Shown here piece by piece: positions 8,645 through 18,461 of a stretch of DNA of 64,000 nt; position 1 is the first letter of the stretch, and every line of letters begins with the position of its first letter. Source of the DNA: Candidatus Gastranaerophilales bacterium (lineage in GTDB: Bacteria > Cyanobacteriota > Vampirovibrionia > Gastranaerophilales > Gastranaerophilaceae); assembly GCA_947594025.1 (NCBI GenBank), contig CANQDZ010000001.1, forward strand, positions 124,001 to 188,000, in the 5' to 3' direction. Under the pieces are notes generated by a model. That model worked only from the letters and a program-made list of their open reading frames with translations, searched no databases and was not told the DNA's origin. A program made the translations under genes and the position numbers.

Positions 8645-9400
8645 TTAAATAAACTGTTCTTCAAGGACTTTGGCTGTTTTAATCGTAATATTTGTTCTTT
8701 TCCCTATATATTTTTTCAAGAGATTAAAACAAGTAATACCCACTTTTTCATTTATAAGAGAATCGTATTTTGTTTCTTCCTCAAGTTCTCTTTTGCCGAT
8801 TTCCGTTAAAAACTCTCTTATTTTCAAGGGAACATTTATCTTGTTAATATATTTATGTGAGCATTCCTTGCATAAAACTCCGCCCTCATCAATTGATAAA
8901 AGAACGTCGCCCTCAAGCTCATGCCCGCACACCATACATCTGTTAAGTTCCAGCCCGTAACCTAAAATTTGCATAAATTTTAATTGAAATTTTAAAACGT
9001 GAAGCAGAATTTTCTCTTTTGAATTTGCCTCTGATATATTTTCAAGCGTTTTGTAAAATATATCGTATATTCCTTCGCTGTTTAAATTTTCCCTGCAAAA
9101 TACACTTACAAGCTCGCCTAAATACATTCCGTATGTTAATTTGTCAAAATCATGTCTCAGTTTATTAAACGTATTTAATGCCTGCGCTTGGCACACCGTA
9201 TCAAGATTTTTCCCCTTTTTAACTAAAAGTTTGTTTGCAACAAGAAGCTGCATTCTTGCACCCAGCTTACTTTTTGGTTTTTTAACACCCTTAGCGACAC
9301 ATTTGATTAGCCCTTGCTTTGAAAACATCAAAACAATGTTATCATGCTCGCTTAATGGGTATGTTTTTATATTTATGGCGTCTGTTACAAAATTTTCCAT
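8645..9400 (-). CDS. recO: DNA repair protein RecO
   Basis: RecFOR pathway mediator that helps load RecA on SSB-coated single strands. The protein has 251 residues. The N-terminal OB-fold begins with TDAINIKTYPLSEHDNIVLMFSKQGL, typical of RecO, followed by VAKGVKKPKSKLG. A helical domain follows, with a zinc-binding module CMVCGHELEGDVLLSIDEG...CKEC (two CxxC pairs, about residues 158-182). It lies 6 bases downstream of the gene at 9407 and belongs to a leftward run from pilT. The zinc-finger form is common outside the enterobacteria. Confidence 0.9.
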   Translation of the reverse strand: MENFVTDAINIKTYPLSEHDNIVLMFSKQGLIKCVAKGVKKPKSKLGARMQLLVANKLLVKKGKNLDTVCQAQALNTFNKLRHDFDKLTYGMYLGELVSVFCRENLNSEGIYDIFYKTLENISEANSKEKILLHVLKFQLKFMQILGYGLELNRCMVCGHELEGDVLLSIDEGGVLCKECSHKYINKINVPLKIREFLTEIGKRELEEETKYDSLINEKVGITCFNLLKKYIGKRTNITIKTAKVLEEQFI

Positions 9401-9406
9401 TATGGT

Positions 9407-10879
9407 TTATATGTTTTCCTGATTATTTATTAAATCATTATACAGCCCCTCAAGTGAATCGTACGAAGATATGATTGTATCACCTTGGTTATATTGATTT
9501 ATTAAATTTAAGTATGTGTTATCTTTTGAAACGATGTAAACTTTTTTAGGATTTGAAGACTTAAATGCTACCTTCAAAAAGTCCATGACGGCTTCATTTT
9601 CGTCAGTTGCGGGAGGATTAATGATAATCCAGATTTTATGATTAACCATGGTTGAAAAAGCTCTGTGCCAAAAGATAGGATTACACTCAACACCGTTTGT
9701 ATCATAAATGCTCGGATAAGCGGTATCGTCACACTCAAGACAACCTAAAGATAAGACTTTAAGATAAGAACCTGTGTTTAAAAACATTGAACCGCATTTT
9801 TTGCATACAAACAAGTTTGTCGCACCAAACATAGGAATAATATCGAGGCTTGAGTCTTCACAATAAGTATTTAGCACCATTGGAATTCTGAATTTGACAT
9901 CATTGTTTGCAAGATAATTTGTTATATTTTGGTTTAAAGATGTTGTCACAAATGTTTTTTTGCATGGTTTTTTGCTTAACCCGAGTAGAAATTTGCAGAT
10001 ATCATCCTTTACATCAACCAAATCCATGATTGATGATATTTTATTCAGGATGTTAACAGGCTGTCTTGCATAAAGATTTGAATTTATGAAATTAAGTTTT
10101 TGGCGATATTCTTTTATTGCAAAGGTAAAATCTTTTGTTTGAGGTACATGATAAAATATCGCAATATCTTCTTGTGCATTTTGTTCTTCGGGAACTTTAG
10201 TTTCTTCAAAGACATCTTCTTTTACTTCATTGGTTTGAAGTTCCTGATATTGTGTGTCAAAGTGTTGTTGAGCGTTCTGCTCATCCTGATATTGCACTTC
10301 GTAATTTTCTTGAGAGTATTGTTCTTCCCGATTATCTTCTTCTCCGTATTCGCCCTTATCCTCGTTTGAGTAAGAAAAATCAAAACTTTGCTGTTTGTTT
10401 TCATCATTTTGGGAAGCTTCGCTTTGAATATTCTCCGCCATTTCTTCAGGATTATGATTTTCAAAGCTGTTTTCTTCCTCATTCACATCCTCAACGGCAT
10501 CCGTTTTGGTATTTTCTGCTTCGCTTTTAACGGAGTCGGATGTCGGGTCGCCAAAGTTGTAGTCATAATTTTTTTTCAGAGCTTCTTTTTGCTTTTCTCT
10601 TTCTTCATCCGATTTGTATTCACTGATATCCTTGCCTGCAGCAGACAATATACCGTCTATAGTAGGGCATAACACATCTTTTATTCCCTCGGGAATATCG
10701 TTTGTTTCAATATAGGTTTTAATTTGAGAAAGCTCGTTAAGCATATGAAATTCAAAACCTGTATGATATTTTTCATGCAATTTGTTGGCAGCTTCCTGCA
10801 AAAGGTACATGTCTTTGTTTCTGAGTGCCACCTCTATTCTTTTAATGGTCATTGGTTCTGTTTCAGGAAATGCAACCAT
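9407..10879 (-). CDS. Acidic protein with C-terminal zinc ribbon, possibly SIR2-like
   Basis: An unrecognised 490-residue protein. The first 70 residues are helical. About residues 90-240 are low-complexity and rich in Glu, Gln and Asn, probably disordered. The C-terminal part has FVTTSLNQNITNYL (from about 300), then CKKC...CLEC (Cys359, 362, 380, 383) with a 17-residue gap, then KIWIIINPPATDE. That order (TT-N strand, split CxxC pairs, IN strand) recalls the SIR2/sirtuin core, but the N-terminal GAG NAD-binding motif is missing, so any relation is distant and probably non-catalytic. It sits between pilT (15-base gap) and recO. Confidence 0.55.
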   Translation of the reverse strand: MVAFPETEPMTIKRIEVALRNKDMYLLQEAANKLHEKYHTGFEFHMLNELSQIKTYIETNDIPEGIKDVLCPTIDGILSAAGKDISEYKSDEEREKQKEALKKNYDYNFGDPTSDSVKSEAENTKTDAVEDVNEEENSFENHNPEEMAENIQSEASQNDENKQQSFDFSYSNEDKGEYGEEDNREEQYSQENYEVQYQDEQNAQQHFDTQYQELQTNEVKEDVFEETKVPEEQNAQEDIAIFYHVPQTKDFTFAIKEYRQKLNFINSNLYARQPVNILNKISSIMDLVDVKDDICKFLLGLSKKPCKKTFVTTSLNQNITNYLANNDVKFRIPMVLNTYCEDSSLDIIPMFGATNLFVCKKCGSMFLNTGSYLKVLSLGCLECDDTAYPSIYDTNGVECNPIFWHRAFSTMVNHKIWIIINPPATDENEAVMDFLKVAFKSSNPKKVYIVSKDNTYLNLINQYNQGDTIISSYDSLEGLYNDLINNQENI

Positions 10880-10894
10880 ATTTTCTCCTTTAAA

Positions 10895-12001
10895 TTATTC
10901 CAAATGAAGCCCGTTGTTTACATTTGAATGTTTAACGCCATGATAGTAACCTTTAACTAATTGTTGCAATTCAAGAGGGTTATCGCTTGCCGTAAATGCA
11001 TCCTTTTCGGTAACTATTTCATTATTTAATAAGTTGTATATGGAAGCATTTAAGGTTGTCATATTATCAAAATCGCCTTCTTGGATAAGCTGATAAATTT
11101 TATCCAGCTCGTTTTTCTTCATGTAATCACTAACTGTAGGCGTTACAGTCATAACTTCGAATGCGGGAACTCTGCCTCCGCCTATTCTTGGAATAAGCTT
11201 TTGAGCGATTGTTCCTTTTAAACAATTTGACAATCTGTCCCTTATAAATTCTCTCAGGTTTTCATCAAACATGTTAATAATTCTGTTTATGGTTTGAACT
11301 GCGGAATTTGTGTGGATTGTAGATAATACCAAGTGACCTGTTTCTGCTGCGGTAAGGGCAGCTTCGGCTGTTTCTTTGTCTCTTATTTCACCAACCAAAA
11401 TGATGTCTGGGTCTTGACGCAAAGAGTATTTTACACCGTCTGCAAATGTCGCAACATCAATTTCTAATTGTCTTTGAGTTATGATTGATTTTTTATCGTT
11501 GTATATAAATTCGACAGGGTCCTCGATTGTAACTATGTGTTTTTTATAGTTTACGTTCACATACTCAAGAAGACAGGCAATCGTTGTAGATTTACCGGAA
11601 CCTGTAGGGCCCGTAAGCAATACAATGCCGTTATTATTTTTTACAAAGTTTCTAAAGCTTGAAGGAATGGACATTTCTTCAAAAGTCGGAGCCTGAAACG
11701 GAACAATACGCATTGTAAGCTTAGGAACACCTAAGTCTCTGCAGTAGTTAACCCTGAAACGGGCAACATCTTTTATTTCATACGCAAAGTCAGCATTATA
11801 ACTATTTTTTACCTCCTCAAATTTTCCTATTGGAGCAATTGTTCTCAGAATGTCCATAAAATCACTTTCTGACAACAGCGGATAATTTACTCTTATAATG
11901 TCGTTTGATATACGTAAAGACGGAACTTTACCAATTCTTAAATGGATATCTGCCGCACCTTTTTGGCAAGCTTGTTTTAAAAAACTTTCAACGTTAAACA
12001 T
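10895..12001 (-). CDS. pilT: Type IV pilus retraction ATPase PilT
   Basis: Hexameric ATPase of the PilT/PilB family that depolymerises type IV pili. The 368-residue protein starts with AADIHLRIGKVPSLRI, has Walker A GPTGSGKSTT, the Asp box TIEDPVEF, Walker B DIILVGEIRDKETA and the His box GHLVLSTIHTNSAVQTINRII. Length, lack of an N-terminal MSHA_E domain and the EIRD motif favour PilT over PilB. AGGGG lies just before the ATG. No pilin or PilB gene is in view. Twitching or DNA uptake is plausible. Confidence 0.9.
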   Translation of the reverse strand: MFNVESFLKQACQKGAADIHLRIGKVPSLRISNDIIRVNYPLLSESDFMDILRTIAPIGKFEEVKNSYNADFAYEIKDVARFRVNYCRDLGVPKLTMRIVPFQAPTFEEMSIPSSFRNFVKNNNGIVLLTGPTGSGKSTTIACLLEYVNVNYKKHIVTIEDPVEFIYNDKKSIITQRQLEIDVATFADGVKYSLRQDPDIILVGEIRDKETAEAALTAAETGHLVLSTIHTNSAVQTINRIINMFDENLREFIRDRLSNCLKGTIAQKLIPRIGGGRVPAFEVMTVTPTVSDYMKKNELDKIYQLIQEGDFDNMTTLNASIYNLLNNEIVTEKDAFTASDNPLELQQLVKGYYHGVKHSNVNNGLHLE

Positions 12002-12035
12002 ATTTCCCCTAAATCTTAAATAACTATCTTCTTAA

Positions 12036-12064
12036 ATTTTACAATATTAGGCAAACAAAAACAA
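12036..12064 (-). promoter_or_regulatory. Predicted promoter for pilT operon
   Basis: On the minus strand TTGTTT (-35) and TAAAAT (-10) are separated by 17 bases, about 35 bases before the pilT ATG. Both hexamers match consensus at four or five positions. No operator is visible. Confidence 0.45.
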
Positions 12065-12140
12065 CCATTTAATAAACCGTTACAGTGTTAGAGCCGTGGA
12101 ATATTACAAAATGTTAAGAACATGTAAACATGCATGGCAA

Positions 12141-12169
12141 TTAACTGACTTCCTTTGTTTTTATAAAAT
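12141..12169 (+). promoter_or_regulatory. Predicted promoter for the gene at 12217
   Basis: TTAACT (-35) and TAAAAT (-10) with exactly 17 bases between them. The next gene starts 47 bases beyond the -10 with a good ribosome site (AAAGGAAGG). Confidence 0.5.
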
Positions 12170-12216
12170 TGTAGGTCAATTAATAGTGGAAGGTTGTAAC
12201 TTCAAAGGAAGGTATT

Positions 12217-12999
12217 ATGACAATATCAAGCTTAAGTGCAATAACATCTAATTATGGTCATCTGAATGGTGTTGAAGGAGCTTATTACGGTCTGTATGAC
12301 GGAGGATACTTCGGATACGGGCTCGGAGGTGTTTACAGCACAGCAAATGCTGAACAAGCAAAAGAAAGAATTGCAAACAATTATGATGTGTTTGCAACTC
12401 ATCAGGGTTTAAGAAGCAAGCAGGGCGTTGAATCAATAAACTACAACGAACAATGCCTGTTAATTGCAGACAGTTTGAAAAAGGGTGAAACAGATCAGGT
12501 TGCAAATGATTTTGAAGATATTGTTAAAGATATGAAAAATTCACCTCAATATGCAAACTATTCATACACTGAAATATGCTCATTAATAAGAAAGCAATAT
12601 AATACTGCAACAGGTACAGACCTTGTTTCAGATATCAATAAATACGCTTCAAGCTCTTGGTTGCAAGGTATAAAAAGATCAATTCCTATATTTGGCGTAA
12701 CGGCAAATAAAAACAGCAAAGCAGACTTAATTGCTCTTGTGACAAATAACGATAAACCAAGAAGCGAAAAAACGGCTAAAACTTTAGGTTATATGACGGG
12801 TGCGGCAGTTGGCGGTTCAGCTATTGCAGGATTAGGATACGCAGCCCACAAAGCAAAAGTTCCGACATTTGTTTCTAAACTGATTAAGGATTTACCTGTC
12901 GGCGGAAAAATCACGGCAGGGGTAATTGCAGGTATAACAGGAATTTCATTCCTTGCATCATTATTCAACAACAACCATGTGCATAAAAGCACAAAATAA
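12217..12999 (+). CDS. Unknown protein with Gly/Tyr-rich start and two membrane segments
   Basis: I do not recognise this 260-residue protein. Residues 13-40 are rich in Gly and Tyr (YYGLYDGGYFGYGLGGVY). A charged helical middle follows, and the C-terminal third has two Gly/Ala-rich hydrophobic stretches (MTGAAVGGSAIAGLGYAAH and ITAGVIAGITGISFLASLF) that may be membrane segments or a helical hairpin. No signal peptide. It is monocistronic: its own promoter (12141), a strong ribosome site AAAGGAAGG and a terminator (13031). That setting suggests a well-expressed lineage-specific protein. Confidence 0.65.
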   Translation: MTISSLSAITSNYGHLNGVEGAYYGLYDGGYFGYGLGGVYSTANAEQAKERIANNYDVFATHQGLRSKQGVESINYNEQCLLIADSLKKGETDQVANDFEDIVKDMKNSPQYANYSYTEICSLIRKQYNTATGTDLVSDINKYASSSWLQGIKRSIPIFGVTANKNSKADLIALVTNNDKPRSEKTAKTLGYMTGAAVGGSAIAGLGYAAHKAKVPTFVSKLIKDLPVGGKITAGVIAGITGISFLASLFNNNHVHKSTK

Positions 13000-13030
13000 A
13001 AAGTAATTGACTATATTAAATGACCATATA

Positions 13031-13057
13031 ATGCGGGCAATATGTCCGCATTTTTTT
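13031..13057 (+). terminator. Rho-independent terminator
   Basis: ATGCGGG and TCCGCAT pair (7 bp, one G-T) around a 7-base loop, then a run of seven T. It closes the gene ending at 12999. The reverse strand lacks a good T-run, so it serves the + strand. Confidence 0.85.
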
Positions 13058-13061
13058 ATTT

Positions 13062-15047
13062 TTAAACAATTTCTCTTAACTGCTTAATTTTATCTCTTAT
13101 TTCTGCAGCTTTTTCAAAATCAAGGATTTTAGCCGCCTTAAGCATATCTTTTTCAAGTTTATCAAGCAGTTTGGGTAAATCCTTTTTCTCGATATTTAAT
13201 TCTGCCATCTCCTCGGCAACAATATCTTCCAGATTTCTGTAGCTTGCTACAAGAGATAACAGATTATTTTCAACAGATTTTTTAATTGTCTGAGGGGTAA
13301 TATTATGTTCCTTGTTGTATTCTATTTGAAGGGCGCGTCTTCTTTTTGTTTCCTTAATTGCAATATCCATTGAACCCGTCATTTTGTCGGCATACATAAT
13401 AACTCTGCCTGACGCATTTCTTGCACTTCTGCCAATTGTTTGAATTAAAGACGTTTCACATCTTAAAAAACCTTCTTTATCGGCATCCATAATAACAACA
13501 AGGGAAACTTCCGGTATGTCAAGCCCTTCTCTTAAAAGGTTAACCCCGATTAAAACGTCAAAATTACCGAGCCTCAAATCTCTTAAAATTTCAACTCTTT
13601 CAAGAGATTGAATATCGGAGTGCAAATATCTTATCTTAATTCCTCTCTGCACAAGATAATCGGTTAAGTCTTCCGCCATGCGTTTTGTAAGGGTTGTAAC
13701 CAAGACTCTTTCTTTTTTCTCGGCAGTCTTTTTAATTTCAACTATTAAATCTTCTATTTGACCTTCCGTTTTTCGAACATCAATTTCTGGGTCTAAAAGT
13801 CCTGTAGGACGTATAATTTGTTCCACGACTTTTTCGCTTTTTTCAAGTTCAAATTCGGCAGGCGTTGCCGAGATATAGATTTTTTGCCCGACTCTGTTCC
13901 AAAATTCTTCAAATTTTAAAGGGCGGTTATCCTTTGCGCAAGGAAGTCTAAACCCGTAATCTACAAGTATCTCCTTCCTTGATTTATCGCCAAAGTACAT
14001 TCCGTTTAATTGAGGAATTGTAACATGGCTTTCATCAATAACGGTTAAAAAATCACCTTTAAAATAATCAAGCAAAGTTGAAGGCGGACTTCCCTTAGGA
14101 CGACCCTCAAGTATTCTTGAGTAGTTTTCAATACCCGAGCAATAGCCCATTTCCTTCATCATTTCCATATCGTATCGAACGCGCTGTTCAAGCCTTTGCG
14201 CTTCAACAAGTTTATTTTGGGAATTCAGCTCAATAAGTCTTTCTTTCAGCTCTTTATTTATTTCCTTAAAGACTTCATCTTCATTATCGGTATACGTCAG
14301 ATAATGAACGGCGGGATAAATGACCGTTTCTTTTGGAGTTTCAAGTATTTCGCCCGTTACGTAATCAATTTTTACAATTTTTTCTATCTCGTCACCAAAG
14401 AAATAAATTCTTGTGATTATTTTTTCGTAAGCGGGCATAACCTCGACAATATCGCCTCTCGCCCTAAATGTTGAACGTTTAAGTTCAATATCGTTTCTCT
14501 CGTATCTTACATTTATTAAATGTCTTAAAAATTCGTCGCGGGAAATAAAATCGCCGACGGTTAATCTGACAGAACCTCTAAAATAATTTTCGGGAAGTCC
14601 GAGACCGTAAATACAGCTTACGGAAGCGACCACTATAACATCTTCCCTTTCGTATAAACTTCTTGTGGTGTTATGCCTTAATCTGTCTATTTCCTCATTG
14701 ATTGAGGCGGTTTTTTCAATATAGGTATCTGTTCTCGGAATATAAGCTTCAGGCTGATAATAGTCATAATATGATATGAAGTATTCAACCGCATTATTTG
14801 GAAAAAGCTCCTTAAACTCGTTATAAAGCTGAGCTGCAAGGGTTTTGTTATGAGAAATTATAAGGGTTGGTTTTTGAACTTTTTCAATCACGTTTGCAAT
14901 TGTAAAAGTTTTGCCTGAGCCTGTAACCCCTAAAAGAGTCTGCGAATCATAACCTGCCTTGATACCTTCAACAAGTTCTTTAATGGCTTTTGGCTGGTCC
15001 CCCCTCGGTTCATAATTTGATACAATTTTGAACTTATTTTTAATCAT
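13062..15047 (-). CDS. uvrB: Excinuclease ABC subunit B
   Basis: Damage-verifying helicase of nucleotide excision repair; takes the lesion from UvrA and recruits UvrC. The 661 residues match family length. Walker A is GVTGSGKTF (about 40-48). The beta-hairpin segment [12 protein letters not shown], the DESH box ([11 protein letters not shown]), helicase motifs [17 protein letters not shown] and QTIGRSARN, and a C-terminal UVR motif ([24 protein letters not shown]) are all present. There is no ribosome site; an extended -10 sits 6 bases before the ATG, so the message is probably leaderless. I see no LexA-type box. Confidence 0.97.
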   Translation of the reverse strand: MIKNKFKIVSNYEPRGDQPKAIKELVEGIKAGYDSQTLLGVTGSGKTFTIANVIEKVQKPTLIISHNKTLAAQLYNEFKELFPNNAVEYFISYYDYYQPEAYIPRTDTYIEKTASINEEIDRLRHNTTRSLYEREDVIVVASVSCIYGLGLPENYFRGSVRLTVGDFISRDEFLRHLINVRYERNDIELKRSTFRARGDIVEVMPAYEKIITRIYFFGDEIEKIVKIDYVTGEILETPKETVIYPAVHYLTYTDNEDEVFKEINKELKERLIELNSQNKLVEAQRLEQRVRYDMEMMKEMGYCSGIENYSRILEGRPKGSPPSTLLDYFKGDFLTVIDESHVTIPQLNGMYFGDKSRKEILVDYGFRLPCAKDNRPLKFEEFWNRVGQKIYISATPAEFELEKSEKVVEQIIRPTGLLDPEIDVRKTEGQIEDLIVEIKKTAEKKERVLVTTLTKRMAEDLTDYLVQRGIKIRYLHSDIQSLERVEILRDLRLGNFDVLIGVNLLREGLDIPEVSLVVIMDADKEGFLRCETSLIQTIGRSARNASGRVIMYADKMTGSMDIAIKETKRRRALQIEYNKEHNITPQTIKKSVENNLLSLVASYRNLEDIVAEEMAELNIEKKDLPKLLDKLEKDMLKAAKILDFEKAAEIRDKIKQLREIV

Positions 15048-15053
15048 AATAAT

Positions 15054-15062
15054 ATTTTATCA
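15054..15062 (-). promoter_or_regulatory. Extended -10 promoter of uvrB
   Basis: Minus strand TGATAAAAT: TGn extension and a 5/6 -10 hexamer. Exactly six bases (ATTATT) separate it from the uvrB ATG. No convincing -35 element. Confidence 0.5.
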
Positions 15063-15273
15063 TATATTATTTGATTAAACCCTCTTTTCGATTTTTCTTT
15101 GGTTTAAGCTTGAACGGTTGATTTTATAAATTTTCAAGCAATTTCTCGGTTAAAAGTTAATACCCTTGCAGATTATGATTTTTTCAAATCTTAACATTTT
15201 TGCCCTTGTATTTTAATTTTTTTACTACTAATATCTAATTATAAAATCATACTTTCTGGAGTTTTCAAACAAA

Positions 15274-16134
15274 ATGATTGACATCATAAAAAAATCTTAT
15301 GAAACAACGGTAAACAACCCTACAATAATGATTTTTTGGGTTGCATATTTGTTTATTATTCCAATATGTTCTCAAATTTTGTTAAAAACTCAAGGCTCAT
15401 TCCTTTTTATAGCGGCTCTTTTAATGATTATTTTGTTAAACTCGGCATTTTTTGCAGGGTGGTTTGCGATTATAAAAAAAGCTGTTAAAAACGCTGACAA
15501 AGTATATCTGGATGCGGATGAAAAATATAAAGATATACTGTCATTAAATGCCGTATTTTTTGGGTCAATTCCTTCATATATTCTGCCTGTTTTAGGCGTG
15601 TTTGTTATATATGCCGCAGGATACACCTTGTGGCTTATGACGGCAACTTTATTTGCTCAAAAATTTATCGGAAATATTGATTTTTTAATTGAAAATATCA
15701 AAAACATATCAGGCTCAACGGCTCAAACTCTCCAATATCTTCAAAGTTTATCCGTTGACCAGCTTAAGGTAATATACGGCTGGCAAATATTTTTAGTTTT
15801 TGCAATTACAGTGTTCGGGCTTTTCACATTATTTCTTCCTGCTGCACTCTATTTTGAAAAAGACAATAAAAAAAATCCGTTAAAGGCATTTGTTGATTCC
15901 GCAAAAACAATTTTAAAAAGACCTTTGGGTGTATTGGGTTTCAGCCTTGTTATTCAATTCTTATTCTTTATTTTAATGACGGCGCAAATATTGTGCATGT
16001 TTAACATCTTCTTATATTTTGTATATCTTGTAATTTCAATATACATAACAGTCTTTATGGTTGTGTTATTATTTAACTACTATGACAAAAGATTTGCCGA
16101 TAATAGTTATAACGGGTCCGACAGCATCGGGTAA
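15274..16134 (+). CDS. Polytopic membrane protein of unknown function
   Basis: A 286-residue protein with about six membrane helices (TIMIFWVAYLFIIPICSQIL, FLFIAALLMIILLNSAFFAG, ILPVLGVFVIYAAGYTLWLM, IFLVFAITVFGLFTLFLPAAL and two more at the C-terminus). A soluble loop at about 120-165 lies between helices. No functional motif is visible. CTGGAG is the only ribosome-site candidate, about 12 bases before the ATG. Its last 53 bases overlap miaA, so the genes are probably cotranscribed. Confidence 0.6.
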   Translation: MIDIIKKSYETTVNNPTIMIFWVAYLFIIPICSQILLKTQGSFLFIAALLMIILLNSAFFAGWFAIIKKAVKNADKVYLDADEKYKDILSLNAVFFGSIPSYILPVLGVFVIYAAGYTLWLMTATLFAQKFIGNIDFLIENIKNISGSTAQTLQYLQSLSVDQLKVIYGWQIFLVFAITVFGLFTLFLPAALYFEKDNKKNPLKAFVDSAKTILKRPLGVLGFSLVIQFLFFILMTAQILCMFNIFLYFVYLVISIYITVFMVVLLFNYYDKRFADNSYNGSDSIG

Positions 16135-16954
16135 AACGGGTGCCGCAATAAATTTAGCCGAGAAGATAAACGCAGAAATAATTTCCGCAGATTCAAGAGC
16201 TGTATACAGGGGTTTCGATATAGTAAGTGCAAAGCCCACCCGAGAGGAAATGAGGGGCATTTGTCATCACCTTATTGATATTGTTGACCCCGATTTGAAT
16301 TTTAGCGCAGGCGACTTTGCAGAAAATGCCAAGATGGCAATTGAAGATATAAAAGCAAGAGGAAAAAGAGTTATAATCTCGGGCGGAACTTGGTTTTATA
16401 TAAAAGCTCTGCTTGATGATAAAATGCTCCCTCCGATATCTCCAAATCAAAAGTTAAGAGACGAGCTTGAAAAATATGACAGCGATAAGCTCTTTGAAAA
16501 ATTAAACGCTCTTGACCCCAAAAGAGCAAGCGAAATAAATAAAAATAATAAAGATAAAATAATTCGCTCAATAGAAATGTGTGAGGCGATAAAAGGTGCA
16601 ATTTCAAGTTATAAAAGAGAAGATAACACACTCTATGACTCTGTTTGGTATGCCCCTTTAATTGACAGAGAAACCTTGTATAAAAATATTGACAAGAGAG
16701 TTGATTTAATGGTCGAGAACGGATTATTTGAAGAATATCAAAAAATGATTGAAAAATGGGGCAAGGATAATAAAATTGTTCGAAATACCATAGGCTATCA
16801 GGAATTTGTGGAATATGAAGATAAAATGTGCGCAGTTGATAAAATCAAACAGCACACAAGAAATTTTGCAAAAAGACAAATGACTTATTTTAGAAGTAAC
16901 TCTAAAATTAAGACATTACCCCTTCCTGAACTTTTAGCTCTTGAAGATATTTAG
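16082..16954 (+). CDS. miaA: tRNA dimethylallyltransferase
   Basis: Transfers an isopentenyl group from DMAPP to A37 of tRNAs reading UNN codons. The protein is 290 residues from ATG 16082. The P-loop GPTASGKTGAA lies near the N-terminus, followed by ISADSRAVYRGFDI, the SAKPT segment, HHLIDIVDP and ISGGTWFYIKALL; the late GYQEF and TRNFAKRQMTYFR motifs bind tRNA. An upstream in-frame TTG at 16061 would only add seven residues. It starts inside the membrane-protein gene and its end overlaps convergent trxB by 47 bases. Confidence 0.95.
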   Translation: MTKDLPIIVITGPTASGKTGAAINLAEKINAEIISADSRAVYRGFDIVSAKPTREEMRGICHHLIDIVDPDLNFSAGDFAENAKMAIEDIKARGKRVIISGGTWFYIKALLDDKMLPPISPNQKLRDELEKYDSDKLFEKLNALDPKRASEINKNNKDKIIRSIEMCEAIKGAISSYKREDNTLYDSVWYAPLIDRETLYKNIDKRVDLMVENGLFEEYQKMIEKWGKDNKIVRNTIGYQEFVEYEDKMCAVDKIKQHTRNFAKRQMTYFRSNSKIKTLPLPELLALEDI

Positions 16955-17858
16955 AGGCATAAACACCGGCAACTGCGCCGTCTGAAACAGCTGTTATAAC
17001 TTGCCTTAAAGGTGTAACTCGGACGTCTCCTATTGCGAATACACCATAAACGCTTGTTCTCATATTTATGTCAGTTACAACAAACCCGTTTCTGTCTTGT
17101 TCAAGCTGTCCGTTAAATGTTTCAACGTTTGGCGTAAACCCGATATAGACAAAAACGCCGTCAGTTTGAAAGTTTTCAGTCCTTTTTGTTTTGACGTTTC
17201 TGAGTTTAACTGCTGTCACATGGTTGTTTTCCGCAATTATTTCATCTACGACGCTGTCATAGATAAAATGAAGATTATCTGTTTTGAAGGCTCTATCCTG
17301 TATGATTTTATCCGCCCTTAAAGTGTCGCGTCTGTGAACAACATACACTTCTTTTGCAAAACGGGTTAAATAAACGGCTTCCTCAACTGCGGCATTTCCC
17401 CCCCCTACGACAACCACTTTTTTATCTTTGTAAAAAGCACCGTCGCATACTGCACAATAGCTGACGCCCTTCCCTATATTTTCAACTTCGCCTTTAACTT
17501 CAAGTTTTTTAGGTTTGGCTCCGGTTGCAAGAATAACGGTTTTTGCCTCAAATATTTTACCGTCAAGTGTTTCAAGTTTTTTGACGTCACTTACCAAATC
17601 AACGGCTTTTATCTCGACGTTAGAAAATTTATCGACGTCGAATTTATCCATGTGTTCCTCAAGTTTTTCGCTTAATTCAAAACCTTCAATTGATGAAAAA
17701 CCGGGATAATTTTCAATCTCTAAATAATTAACGGGAGTGCCCCCAATCATGGATGTATCAATGACTGCAGTTTTTAATCCCGCCCTTGCGCAATAAATTC
17801 CCGCGCTTAATCCGGCAGGACCTCCCCCTAATATTAATGTATCATATATATTATTCAT
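16908..17858 (-). CDS. trxB: Thioredoxin-disulfide reductase
   Basis: FAD enzyme that passes electrons from NADPH to thioredoxin. It has an N-terminal FAD motif GGGPAGLSAGIYCARAG, the redox pair Cys-Ala-Val-Cys in SYCAVCDGAFY, the NADPH motif VVGGGNAAVEEA and the closing FAD segment GVFAIGDVR. Length is about 316 residues. Two starts are possible: GTG 17867 (only 3 bases after AGGAG) and ATG 17858 (12 bases after it); I prefer the ATG. It overlaps the end of the upstream secreted-protein gene, so the two are coupled. Confidence 0.92.
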   Translation of the reverse strand: MNNIYDTLILGGGPAGLSAGIYCARAGLKTAVIDTSMIGGTPVNYLEIENYPGFSSIEGFELSEKLEEHMDKFDVDKFSNVEIKAVDLVSDVKKLETLDGKIFEAKTVILATGAKPKKLEVKGEVENIGKGVSYCAVCDGAFYKDKKVVVVGGGNAAVEEAVYLTRFAKEVYVVHRRDTLRADKIIQDRAFKTDNLHFIYDSVVDEIIAENNHVTAVKLRNVKTKRTENFQTDGVFVYIGFTPNVETFNGQLEQDRNGFVVTDINMRTSVYGVFAIGDVRVTPLRQVITAVSDGAVAGVYASKYLQELKVQEGVMS

Positions 17859-18348
17859 TTCTCTCACTGTCTCCTGAAATTTTTTGCCCTACGACTTTAT
17901 ATTTTACAACGTATGTGTTTAAAAGATTACCGTCCTTACGTTTTTCTATAATGAATGTGTCAAATCCCTTAAAAATATCACCGCTGAGTGTTATTTCCGG
18001 TGTTTCTATATGGGTAACTTCGATATCTCCTTCTCTTTCATGTTTCACTCTTGTGAATTTTAACTTCATTCCTTGAATACTTTTTTGATTTACCGTAATT
18101 TGGGACACGGCACCTGTCATTTCATTTGTCAAAATTAAAGTATTTCCAACTCCTGATAATCCCCAAATATCAACGCTTAACGGATTAAACATTGAAGCGT
18201 TGTTAGATTCTATCATTTTAGATGTCACATGCCATGTTCCGTAAAAACCTTTCGGAATTTTTACTTCGCTCACGGCTCCTCTTATAACTTCTGCATTTGT
18301 ATGGCCTGCAAATAATAAGATTAAAAAAATGAAAAAAAGTTTCCGCAT
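17851..18348 (-). CDS. Secreted or periplasmic protein of unknown function
   Basis: A 165-residue protein with a typical signal peptide: MRKLFFIFLILLFAG then probable cleavage after HTNA. The mature part is beta-rich, with KGFYGTWHVTSKMIESN and two similar charged strands later. I do not recognise a family. It overlaps trxB by 8 bases. A role in envelope redox or assembly could be guessed from that, but nothing in the sequence supports a specific function; no cysteine remains after cleavage, so it is not itself a thiol oxidoreductase. Confidence 0.65.
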   Translation of the reverse strand: MRKLFFIFLILLFAGHTNAEVIRGAVSEVKIPKGFYGTWHVTSKMIESNNASMFNPLSVDIWGLSGVGNTLILTNEMTGAVSQITVNQKSIQGMKLKFTRVKHEREGDIEVTHIETPEITLSGDIFKGFDTFIIEKRKDGNLLNTYVVKYKVVGQKISGDSERNE

Positions 18349-18461
18349 AAGAGTAATTATAATGATATGTTTGAAAAAAACAAGCTAAATATTGGAAACA
18401 GAAAGTATATTCAATTCTCATAATTCATATAATTTCTTTTCTTTTTTTATTTTGTTTGGGG

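Noticed and set aside
10222-10482. Overlapping frames on both strands inside the acidic region of the gene at 9407
   Set aside because: Low-complexity Glu/Gln codons create stop-free shadow frames; none has an independent start signal.
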